From contig CM055895.1 of NCBI GenBank assembly GCA_029582155.1, forward strand, positions 62,287,078 to 62,351,077: 64,000 nt of DNA, in the 5' to 3' direction. Origin of the DNA: Panopea generosa. Lineage: Eukaryota > Mollusca > Bivalvia > Adapedonta > Hiatellidae. The position numbers and the translations under genes are program-made. The notes below the pieces were generated by a model that was given only the letters and a program-made list of their open reading frames with translations, did no database searches and was not told the DNA's origin. Shown piece after piece: positions 50,731 to 61,259 of the stretch. The stretch's first letter is position 1; each line of letters starts with the position of its first letter.

Positions 50731-51850
50731 TTATCTATGAATTGCCCATGTCGATGCTCGTGTTTCAAGGTCCATTATCTTTAAAGCAGATTAAAATATT
50801 AATGCACGAAATATATTAGAAGTTTTGAGCCGATGATATAATTAGTCTTACTGTCTTAAATTTATATTAATAACTTCCATTTTGTGTTTAGGTGTTTTAG
50901 CGCACAATTGGACACAGGGCTATTTTTAAATTCATTTCCTAGATGCCAGATCAAAATCAAAAGTGCATATTTTATGATTTACGACTGTCAAGTTGCCATC
51001 ATTATTATTTTTTAGTTCATAAATGTTTGCCATTCTAATTAATCATTTAGATTTCAAAGGCACAGGACGCTTTATTCTCAACTTCTGACATTTTAAGAAT
51101 TATAAAACAGGACCGATCAGCTGGGGAATAGTTATCGCATTTAATTTTGTGGGTGTAGTGTCAGTTTAAAAGGTGATGACACAGGCAAGATACAAAAATG
51201 GATTTCGTTATTGAATTACGATGCATATGGGATTTGGGTGAATGTTTCGCAAAATGTACTGTCGTTGTTTTGCTGAACCGCTGTTACAATCGATAAGTAG
51301 ATATCGTGGAACCACGCAATACATGGATAAGCTATGACAGGCGTACTTTACTGTCATATTCCTATGGGTATATTTATTAAAACTAGTATCTTAATGTGTC
51401 AATTAAGAGGAAAATGTTGCTTCTTTAATTAATAAAGTTTTTTTTTGTAATCTAGAAATTAAATTGTTATAGCGAGCATATACAAAATACTCAAAAGTAT
51501 ATGTCGAACAGAAGAGGATAGATTCAGAGTACAGCAAATGCAAAATACTATGCTGTATATAAAATGATTAAAATAGCACAAAACATACAAGCAGAAGATG
51601 TGAATGTAAAGGCCATCGTCTTCGAACCTACGATAGCCAGTTACTCGTAAACGGTTGCTGAATCGGTAACACAATATTTTCGTGTTCGTTCCTCAACAAC
51701 GTCTTATAATCATATTACAATTTCATGCGATAAAATGTCACGACATGTCTTCTAGAACTTTAATGAATTTTCAGGTGTTCATGGAAAATTCAACACACTA
51801 TTTCATATAACAGAAGGACCAATGATTAAAATATTAAACGTTGGAAAATG
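50731..51850. other. Non-genic stretch
   Basis: One 71-codon minus frame (51459-51674); nothing recognised. Confidence 0.5.
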
Positions 51851-52111
51851 TCTACGTAATATTTTTGGATGGAGTTTCGCGTAATATCCAACACATTTCA
51901 GGCTGTATATGGCATATCCAGTTTTACTGATGGAGAAAGACATCAAGAATCTGAGTAGAACCACCGTCCTTCCGCAAGTAAATGGCAGTCTTTATCGCAT
52001 AACGTTTCTGGAGCTAGCTGGACCCGAACCTACGATCTTAGCAGCGAGAGGTAAGTGATATTTAGGCGACGCCTTAGGCCACTCGGCCACGGAGGACCCT
52101 TCTACGTAATA
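51851..52111 (-). mobile_element. SINE with Ser-type tRNA head, full-length with 11-bp target-site duplication
   Basis: On minus, the head starts near 52100: A box TGGCCGAGTGG (52079-52089), a long variable arm, B box GGTTCGGGTCC (52020-52030). This is the layout of a class II (Ser/Leu-type) tRNA. The body has ATTTACTTGCGGAAGGACGG and TCTTGATGTCTTTCTCCATC and ends with TGGATATTACGCG and a short A-rich tail. TCTACGTAATA flanks it at 51851-51861 and 52101-52111. Relatives lie at 1053 and 31561. Confidence 0.9.
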
Positions 52112-52474
52112 AAGTTATCATACAATTAGTTTGAGCTATATGAAAACAGCAAATGAGATAAAAACGGACGAACTATTTGTTTCTATATCTGAAGGCTGTT
52201 GACCCGTCTTACACAAGTTAATGCAATGTGACTTGTCTTGTATAACATTACACTTTTAACAGCATGGTTTATTGATCACTGCAAGTGCAAAATCTAACTA
52301 CTCTATCTGGCAATTAAACTCAGTGATTAACTGCATTGGAATAATGCATGCTTTATAAATACGATTGATCGACGCAAAACGAAGCAAATTTGAGCGGTTT
52401 ATCCATAATGTTGCTTTTTTATTGATCGAATTTATGCATACGAATATTTCCAATAGTTCGATTTTAACAATTTG
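52112..52474. other. Non-genic stretch
   Basis: Nothing recognised. Confidence 0.5.
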
Positions 52475-52560
52475 TTGGTCATGTGGTCCTGTGATAGAGC
52501 ATCGGATCCAAGATCAGGGGGTCTTGGGTTAGATTCTCCGTCACGGCTATATATATGAGC
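52475..52560 (+). mobile_element. SINE head fragment, GTCCAG type
   Basis: GTGGTCCTGTGATAGAGCATCG, AGGGGGTCTTGGGTTAGATT and CTCCGTCACGGCTA give a recognisable tRNA-like acceptor, D-arm and T-arm. It matches 29686-29780. The body is lost after TATATATGAGCAACATG. Confidence 0.6.
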
Positions 52561-52683
52561 AACATGTATGAAAAAAATACCCGGAATCCAGGTGGATTTC
52601 AAACAGAATCACATTTTTCCGCCCGCAGTCTAGGCGGAAACGGAATTAATGCCGAAAGTCCGTTTGGATTTTTCTTTTTATTC

Positions 52684-52770
52684 AGCCCGGAAAATCTATT
52701 TGTCCGCACGGAGTTATTTTTGTCTGCACGAAATTATACTTGCCCGCCCGGAATTTCTACTTTAACACGG
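52684..52770. repeat. Degenerate ~20-bp tandem repeat
   Basis: Four units around the core TGTCCGCACGGAATT: CAGCCCGGAAAATC, TGTCCGCACGGAGTT, TGTCTGCACGAAATT, TGCCCGCCCGGAATT. They create the repeats seen in the 76-codon frame 52555-52785, which I do not regard as a gene. Confidence 0.65.
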
Positions 52771-52999
52771 GTTTTTAAGACTTAAACATTATGAGAGCAC
52801 GGAAATTTCATACTTAGAAACGTTTCAGTACCAGACATGTTGGACTTAAATAGAATTTTCAAATAACAAATTAAAATAAACTTGTTCCTAAATGTTTGTA
52901 AATTATATCAAGTAAATAACAAGGGTTTGGGTTTCGCCTGATTTCACTGATCACTTCTTTTCAAATTTTGAGAATCATCTGTGTTTACATGTAAAATTT

Positions 53000-53400
53000 T
53001 CAGTGCCCTTCCTTGGCCAAATTGGACACTAGCTCCTTTAACTAAACAAACTTGAAACCCCTACTCATAGGGACCATTTACGAATACTATGAACTAATAT
53101 GGCTTATTTGTTTGTGTGATTTTAGTGTGAATTCACATTTTTATCCCTTTCTTGGCTGTTATTGACTCTTATATGAATTAAATCTCTTTTTAACAAAGGA
53201 CCCCGTCTCCCCTGTGAATATTGATTAAACAATGCCCTAGAAATCAATATATTTGAAACAATTAAATATAGACAAGAAAACATTATTTCCTGTTTTTCCA
53301 TAGTATTCTGATGTAAAAATCAGTCCCCTTACTAGGCCCTGATGGACCCTAGTCCCCTTACTTGAACAAACTTGAAAACCTGATTGATTGAGATTTAAAA
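53000..53400. repeat. Internally repeated non-coding element
   Basis: GACACTAGCTCCTTTAACTA and AACAAACTTGAAACCCCTAC near 53025 recur as GACCCTAGTCCCCTTACTT and AACAAACTTGAAAACCTGAT near 53345, about 320 bp apart. This style of repeated block is frequent in mollusc intergenic DNA (general knowledge). The full element limits are unknown. Confidence 0.5.
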
Positions 53401-54572
53401 CAAATACAAACAAATTTGGTTTCTCAGTTACTGAGAAGATATTTTATGTAAGAGTGACTTTGACTTGATTTAACTCAAAGTAAATCTCAAATCACTGTTA
53501 CTTGATAACCTTTACACAAACTTTCATGTAAAGGAAAACAAAAGTTGTCAAAGGCAATATTTTTTTTCTATTTTTTATCAACAGAGACCTTGACCATGAC
53601 ATGATTTACCATCACAAATATCACATTATTCCTTCCCCTTAAAAAATGAATATTATTATACACAACATTTCAATCAAATATTTTAAAAGTAAATAAATTT
53701 ATTACATGTTAATATTCAATTTACATAATTATATAAATTAATATTATAAATTGTCTTATTGTTGAACATGTAAGTATTGTCTTTTTAATTATTCACTTGT
53801 TCACATGTTGCCTTATCTACCATAAAACACTGTAAATGCATCACCTATTTACCATGTTGTGATGACAAAAGTTAACACATTTGATTTAAACTAGGGAAAA
53901 TTAGTCCTATCCACATATGCAAGCTCTGACCTGTAACGTATTATTTCATTTGTCCTCCTTTTGAAACTCAACCAATCATATTGTGACTTACACGAAATGG
54001 CAGTTATAACTCTAGTAAACACATGCGTTTTGAAATTGAAATTGCTTTCGTGTTGTTTGGCTATAGTAAAGATTTTATGATGATGGATATGGTAAATATT
54101 CTATACAAACACTCCAAATGAACCAGTTGTATCTACTGATAAACTATTCAAAGGTCAAGAGAGTGTCACTGAATGGCAATGAAGTTTACAGATCTAATTT
54201 ATACCAGCAGCAGATATAAACATGTAATGATGTCTCATAACCACCAGGGAAGAAATACATGCATCACATGAGTATTTTACAGGTGCGTTTTTTTATAATG
54301 AAATGCATTTGTTAACATGTATACTTTGATAATATTTTTCATAGTAACATATATGTTCATATTTTTTATAATTATAAAAAAAATGAGAAAACCCATGACA
54401 TTGTCAGTGTTTTTCCCCCATGAAAAATTGTTTTGTCAGTATGAACATGCCTGCGTGTTTTAAAGTGTTAGGGTTAGTATGACATTCTTCGTTTATCATT
54501 CGAAAATAATAAAATCTTGGGTAAACCAAAAGAATTACCCAATAACAATAGCAGTGAATAAATTTGTTTAAT
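53401..54572. other. Non-genic stretch
   Basis: No open frame of 60 codons or more and no repeat identified. Confidence 0.5.
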
Positions 54573-54885
54573 TTTGTTGTTGTTGTCTGTTGTTTAGCGT
54601 CGTTTTCAACAGCTTTTCAGTCATATCGTGACGGTGTCTACTTGAGACAATATTCTGAGCGCTTTCACATTGGAGTATCATGCATAGACACATGGTATGA
54701 TACCCCACCCAGTCATATTATACTGACACCGGGCCGACCAGACCTAGAATTCTCCTCTAATTGCTGAGCGTCAAGCGAGGAAGCTTCTAGTACCATTTTT
54801 AAAGTCTTTGGTATGACCCGGTCGGTGAAAATAATCCACAACCTTCCACATGCAAGGCGGACAAGCCGGACATGATGCAAATATA
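54573..54885 (-). mobile_element. SINE with (CAA)n tail
   Basis: On plus it runs from the tail TTGTTGTTGTTG (54575-54586) through TAGCGTCGTTTTCAACAG, TTTTCAGTCATATCGTGACG, CCCACCCAGTCATATTATAC and GTACCATTTTTAAAGTCTTT to a tRNA-like head read on minus from about 54880 (GTCCGCCTTGCATG, then a worn B box before GACCGGGTC). The signal-peptide-like 67-codon frame 54564-54767 and the minus frame 54713-54937 are both translations of this SINE. Confidence 0.7.
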
Positions 54886-56429
54886 GTTTTGGATGAGCGA
54901 AAAGAATTATACTAATCTTTAGAATAGTCTCGAACATCTAAAGACAGCCTATGACAATGCAGCTTGAGAAAATATTGAATGCAATTCAGAATGTGCCCAT
55001 CATCTAAATTATGGAAAATATCTGGCAAAACTTAGTGGCGGAGCTGCTCTGGCACAAGCACTATCGTTATTCTTGCTGACAGCTTTGTTCATAAAGAAGA
55101 GGACTTACCTATTAACGACTGAAAATCAATAGGAGGAACAACTACATTGAGAACTGAAAGCACACCCACTCACCTTGATAATAGAAGTGATTGGTTAGAT
55201 TTGCTATATTTAGACTTTCAGAATATGGTGACACTACAAGCAGTCACTCGAAACTATTAGTGATTGATGAACCAAATGTAAATGGAAGCAATACCTTTAT
55301 GATAAAAAAAAACTATGGTGTACCTATTAGCTCTGTAAATTGTTGATTTCTTATTTAGTTTACACTGAAATAAATGGATTGAATATGGTAAACTAATGAT
55401 ATAACATTACATATACTTTATTACACCTTTCCTCAACCCCCCTTCCAACCCCCGCCCCTCTCAACCCTCCCCCACACACATTTACTGTTGTAAATAATAC
55501 TTGGGGAAATTTACTAACACAGTGGGAACGGGGAATCCGATTGTATGTTTGAAAGTTTGCGAGAGAAAATGTGAATTATTACTTGCAAATGAAAATAATT
55601 TGTAAATTATATTCATAAGCATTTTTGTTGTCATTCATTTATTATTCTAATTAAGTTTCATTACGATAATATAGTTTCATTACAAAGTGAGTTTAATAGA
55701 TGTTGAAGATCATAAATATAGAAATGTAATATTGGAATGGTTTAATATTGATTATTTGAATGATTTCAAAACAGAAATTTAAAATGTAAAGAACTTGTTA
55801 TGTCTTTACCGAGTCATTATCATTTGACTTGAACTTTATTCACCACATGATAACAGTGTTTTATTTTAACATAAATTTTATACAGGGTATGACTTTTTCT
55901 TTACTGGAGTATGTGAGGGGTGATTCAATATTTAAACTTTTACTTTTTTAATACACACTATTCCTTGATTTGAACTCTAACACTATGAGGTTATTTTTTA
56001 TATATATTATGAATTTTTCTCTTTTTTTTTATTCTTTTTAGGGCTTGCAAACTTTTTCATTATTTATATGGAAAAAAAATGTATATATGTATATTATATT
56101 TTTGTTTATTTTTAATCATTTACTATTCATTCGTTAAAAAATTGTGCCGAGATAAATATGGATGATTTGTTAACTGAAGTACCCATAGTGGATATATTTT
56201 ACAAGGAGACCTTCCCCCATCCATTAAAAAACAACATGTTTTTTTAAAATCCATCAGTATGATTGAATTCATTATATAAATTGTCATATAAAATCCAAGA
56301 TTGAAATGAATTTGAGACATTATTTTTGCTATTGTGTTTTAGTTTAATACATTTTAAAAGCCTGTATAACAATAGTATAAGACAGAACCTGCCAAATTTT
56401 ATTTTTCTGTCCATTTCTTTTTTTTTAAC
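54886..56429. other. Non-genic, with a faint coding-like patch
   Basis: Sequence 55020-55260 is less AT-rich and has open stretches of 30-40 codons in two plus frames, interrupted by stops, which may be remains of a decayed gene or transposon. No family was recognised. 55433-55481 is a C-rich tract, so its complement has several G-runs. The rest shows nothing. Confidence 0.4.
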
Positions 56430-57440
56430 TCAATCTGGCCAAAGGCCAGCAGGGTTTTTGTCATGGTAAATTGTCCGACGTCCGCCTGTTAAACTTTTTC
56501 TTGTAGACGTGTAAGCACTTATTTTTAATTGAATCTTAACCAAACTTGCACACCAGTTATATAACCATAATATCTCGAACCAGCTCTTGAATCAGCTTGA
56601 TTCGACCACAAATGCCCCCAGCCATAGGGTTTATAAGCACATTTTATGTGAAACTTTAACATTTTTTATGAAAGTTCAAGACCTAGACCTTAGATTGTTT
56701 TATGTTACATTGTAGGTCGCCTAAAATATTTGTTCATGTTGGGGTCTCTGGGGTCAAACTTAAGGCTGCCACAAGTGTCACTGATTTACATAGAGTTACA
56801 TTGGGAAAATGTTGTAGATGCGATAGCACCGTCATTTTATTATTGAATCTTAGCTAAATTTGCACAGCAGTTATATAACCACAAGATCTCGGATGAGTTT
56901 TTGAACCAGCATGATTCGACCACAAATGCTGCCACCACAAGTTCATTTTAAGTGAAATATTAAAAAACATTTTCTCTAAAAGTTCGAGGCCTAGATTTGC
57001 GATATTTTATGTGCAGCATTGTATGGTAGTCTCCAAAATGTTTTGCTGATGTGGAATTCGCAAAAAAAATACATTTCCTCTAAAATGTTCATCTGTCCAG
57101 TTGTTGCAAGTAGAGCGATTCAGGTCTTTTGGATTATCATGTTTAATTTATCCATTTATAATTTCATAATTATATGCCAGATGGTACCCTAATTTTAAGG
57201 AGCGAGATTTAAAAAGCTTCCATATACCATCTTGTGTGGGATTCATATACCTACAGAATAACTTATAGTATTTTTACATACAGGACTGCAATGAATCTGA
57301 AATTGTTTTTGCTGTTTGTGTTTCAGATTGTTTATTAATGTTAAACGAATCATATAATGTTTACTTTTTGTATCAGCTATATATTAGAAAATGCATATTT
57401 CATGGTAAATTGTCCGTCCATCCTTTTTGTAGTCAATTCA
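56430..57440. repeat. ~1-kb dispersed element with 314-bp internal direct repeats
   Basis: ATTGAATCTTAACCAAACTT (56528) recurs as ATTGAATCTTAGCTAAATTT (56842), and the match continues through CAGTTATATAACCA, ATCTCG, GATTCGACCACAAATGC and AAGTTC(A/G)A(G/A)(G/A)CCTAGA. A third partial start (GTAAATTGTCCGTCCATCC, 57402) echoes GTAAATTGTCCGACGTCCGC at 56465. It has no coding potential of a known kind. Confidence 0.65.
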
Positions 57441-59066
57441 TTTTTTTTATGAAAAATAGTCTGGATTGTTTGATAAAAATATTTAAGGGCTTTAGCGGTA
57501 TGATGTATATGCTAAGCTGTCTAACCTTTCTGTCAATGCAATGACATTCAGGCACACTTAAATCTGCTTCAATCGTCTCTTCGTTTTGCGTTCCTGAACA
57601 TATTCTTACGTTTTACTGTTAGAACGATGCGACGAATAGATGATTTACAGTGATTATTGTGGCTATTTCACTTTGATTTTTGTATTTGATTTTCGTCAAA
57701 AAAATTCTTTAATCAATCGGACAAATATAAACTTAAAAGTCGATAAAAGGATGTAGATGTATGCTTAAACTGGTCCTTATTAAGTAATCTGTGGATATTT
57801 TCTTCTGTCTTTGTCTACATATAACAACATAGAGGGGATACTCGATATATATTGCGCAATAATGCTCTCTTTTCCTGTCAGAGATTTAGTATTGCTGTTT
57901 ATATTAGCACACCTTTAAAACTCGATTTGCAGCATTGCACATAGTCTTATTATGTGAATAGTTTATTATCTTGCATTGCTTGATTGTCTCTTGTAATTCA
58001 TATATTTTAATAGTAATGTACATATATAGTATGCTATCGATGTCACTATGATTGCTTTGTAAATATGTGAGACATAAACTACTCTCAATAATTATAGTTT
58101 TGTCAATATTTACGTAGAAATCACCGTTATATTCATAAAAGAGTATCGTACCTTCAAAACAATTTAAAAACGAACACTGTCACTTTGTAAACCAAATATA
58201 CAACACGCACATACTTGTATTTTTACTCTTCACTGCTGAAAGGAACAGTTCTGTACCAAGTTCAAACCTTACACACGGTCGTTCCGCTACTCATCAAATG
58301 ATTGTACCTGGAAGTAAATAAGAAACGTATTGATGTTTATATTTGTATTAAATGATGAACGTAGGTCAAGTTGGCATAATAGCAGAATTAACAATTTTCA
58401 TTCTGTTATTTTGTTCAATTGACCGAGCTCGACGTAATAACGTATAAGTTACATAATTGTTTCTAATATCATTTTTCTCAGAACGAAATGAACATAACAT
58501 AGTGAAACGCCTGCAATGCGTGCTATATCACACGCATAATATCACGCATCATTTCTAACACTTTCTTTAATTTTAGACATGATTGTATTGCATGTTCGCT
58601 GTCTTTGGCCGACAATATTTTGCTGCAATTTTAATAGACTATACACGAGAAAAAAACTACTTTTTTCCATCTAAGAACTGTCTCATCAGACACTTTCGTC
58701 AACGCTTAAAAACGCATGAATTCATCAAAATGAATGTCCGAATGTCCTCATTATTTGCTTCTCGTTTCCCAACCATTTTTACAACATTGGTCAACGACTG
58801 CCTTTATTGAAATGACATTAACTCTGGAATACATTTTTAAACCATTCTGTAGGTATTGAATAGAGCTATCCATGCCATTAAATGTCAATGGAAAATTCCA
58901 CGTGAATTTTGCGTGATTTATAAATACACAAAACATTTCGTACAATTGGGTAAACAGTTAACGAGATCAATGCTGTACAGTTAAAACAACTCAGGAAATT
59001 AAACATAAATGAGATTATACGAAGAGATTAGTTTCTTTGATATAGTATTTTACTGCGTCGACCATA
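57441..59066. other. Non-genic stretch
   Basis: A 75-codon plus frame (58583-58810) overlaps a 64-codon minus frame (58751-58945); neither is recognisable. Confidence 0.5.
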
Positions 59067-59524
59067 AGGTCTCACTACACTGTTGAATTTTGTTCTTTGT
59101 TTTTACTTATGATAAGGTCTAAGATTTCCATTGTAAAAAAGAGTTCCACATATAATGTTTTAATTTTTTTTTCATAGCAGGAATGTATACACACAAACAT
59201 GCACAATAAATGGTAGGTTGACCAGCTCAAACTTTTTAAAGAGATTGCAGAGACACCCTGAGATATTTTGAAATAAGAAGTCCTCAAATGCTAATAAATA
59301 CATGCATATGTTGAAATCATTTAAAAATTAGCTTTTTAACACCAGTGATGTCTTATTGCAGTATATGCTATGCCAGCTTTTGTTCTACTTATCTGCAGCA
59401 AGAAATCAAAACCACTATGAACCATTTTGAAAATATTTCAAAACCAAATTACACAGGCCTTTGTTTAAGCGTAAGAATCATATAACCGCAGGGAAAAAAG
59501 TGTACTACTGTGTAGTGATACGTA
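59067..59524 (+). mobile_element. MITE family Y, copy 3
   Basis: The ends GGTCTCACTACACTGTTG (59068-59085) and the complement of TACTGTGTAGTGATAC (59506-59521) form imperfect inverted repeats. The interior matches copy 1 (AGAAGTCCTCAAATG, GCCAGCTTTTGTTCTAC, GTTTAAGCGTAAGAATC) and, even more closely, the reversed copy at 40143-40584. ATAAGG occurs on both flanks (59064-59069, 59525-59530) but not flush with the ends, so it is only a possible target duplication. Confidence 0.8.
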
Positions 59525-60757
59525 ATAAGGTTGCTAACATGTGAGTTATCTTTCATCGCAATATAGAACGCGTTTTGTACTTAGTGGGTAAATTGATTTT
59601 GTTGAGTGAAATAATATAAATCTTTCTGTAAGGTTTTCTTTATCAAACTCATCATGATGCTCAATGCGAGATAGAAACAAGGCTCGGAACGTTGTAATAC
59701 ATTTCATTTTTATACCGTTCCGTAAATTGTTATTCCTGTCCCTCAATTGTTTATCAGCACATAATAAAACACATCTCTATGAAAAATAATTATTTATACG
59801 TTTTATGATATTAAATGTTTCTCTTTTGAATTGATATTTATTTGATATACGAGTGTCTGTTTGTTATCGTTTGTTAACGATTTATATTAACTGTACAAGC
59901 TTTGTTTTGCAACAAGATTCGAAAACTGATATAGTCCTGATTTAGTATACAGCCTAGTCTGGATACAAATGATAAATGTACAGATAACTTTCCATTTACA
60001 CAGTTTAGTGAATACATTTTTTTGAATAGGATAGAAAAAAGAAGAAGTGTATATTGTTTATTCCAATTCTTTGCTAAGATGTTGAACTGTTAAACCTTTA
60101 TATTTATGTAACATGTCTAGTAAGGACGTTCTTTCATGTTGAAATCGATGCAAAATAACTTTAAGATATTAAAGGTACCATTATATTTAAATGTGACACT
60201 AGCTATATATGATATATAATTATCATGATGAATTGCTGACAATTGTTATGTGTTAATAATTATGTTTCTTTGAACGCTGATATTGTGCTTTGATGTTTAT
60301 GTTTTTGTTATTCCATTCCATCGTAAGACTTTAATTATATCCATCATACCAGTTCGTAATTATGTCTAAAATGATGGTGGTCGTCTCTTAAGATAAGCTT
60401 CGTTTCTTGGTTATCTTAATGCAATTATATAAAACGTTGTCTTTGAACACAAAATATCTATGAAGACATTTTACCACGTGCTACTTTGACATTAACCATT
60501 GCCATATTTTGCCACATTTTGCTACAGCGTTGTTCGGTGTACCAATAGACAACAGCCTCGCTATATTTGCTGCTATGATTTGTAAAACTAATTGTTGATT
60601 AAATAATTAAACATTTATAAAATTTCAAGAGACACATGGGACTATTGAAAAATCTCAACTTCACTCTGATTTCTGAAAAAACATATCTACCTTCGGCAAA
60701 TTTAAAATTGAAATCGAGAAGTTTGCAGACATTACGGGAATCTGTTAAACTGTTCTA
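59525..60757. other. Non-genic stretch
   Basis: One 66-codon minus frame (59546-59746), unrecognised. Nothing else seen. Confidence 0.5.
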
Positions 60758-60801
60758 AATGTCACATATATATGTCACATATATATGCAACATATATATG
60801 G
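60758..60801. repeat. 14-bp tandem repeat, 3 units
   Basis: CACATATATATGT, CACATATATATGC and AACATATATATGG follow each other; each unit is itself nearly palindromic. Confidence 0.8.
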
Positions 60802-60980
60802 TCATTTATGGCGGAAAGTATAGCTATCGATATAGCAGAAAAGGGTGTAATGATTTAACAATTTGTATGTTTCAAGGTTTTTATTCTCTCGTTTTTAGAT
60901 AATGTGCCATCACTGGTTTGAATTCAACATCGATAAGATTTTTTAAATATGAAGTTTTAGAAAAATAGTTACTTGGCATA

Positions 60981-61040
60981 CAATCAAACCTGTGTAAGCA
61001 GCCACATTTGCTGTTTCCCATGTATATGCTTTCAGAGCAT
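60981..61040 (+). mobile_element. Left half of a Tc1-like MITE
   Basis: CAATCAAACCTGTGTAAGCA, GCCACATTTGCTGTTTCCCA and GCTTTCAGAG match the left part of the MITE at 47877-48055 (CAGTCAGACCTGT, TCACATTCGCTATTTCCCA, GTTTGCAGAG). A preceding TA is present. The right half is missing, and a palindromic element begins where it should continue. Confidence 0.7.
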
Positions 61041-61041
61041 T

Positions 61042-61161
61042 AGTATGCAATATAGCGGTCTCGGGACACTTTTCTATCACCCAAAATGACCAGCTCGCCC
61101 AAGCTCGCTGATCATTTTTAGGTGATAGAATAGTTTCGCTGAGACCGGTATATTGTATACT
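61042..61161. mobile_element. 120-bp palindromic element
   Basis: Arms of about 55 bases: AGTATGCAATATAGCGGTCTC and CTATCACCCAAAATGACCAG on the left; GAGACCGGTATATTGTATACT and CTGATCATTTTTAGGTGATAG on the right. They are complementary except for scattered mismatches. The loop is short (around CTCGCCCAAGCTCG, itself a small palindrome). Non-coding; it could form a cruciform or a long hairpin RNA. Confidence 0.85.
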
Positions 61162-61259
61162 ACAACCCCCACCCCACTAGACAGCCAAATCATTTAACGG
61201 AACCCAAGAATTAAAATCATTCGAATAACCACTCCATTTTACATATGCTCGTTTCTTTT

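Noticed and set aside
54564..54767. A 67-codon frame with a signal-peptide-like start (hydrophobic run then a Ser/Thr/Ala region)
   Set aside because: Its hydrophobic residues come from the (TTG)n tail and the rest from the body of a minus-strand SINE.
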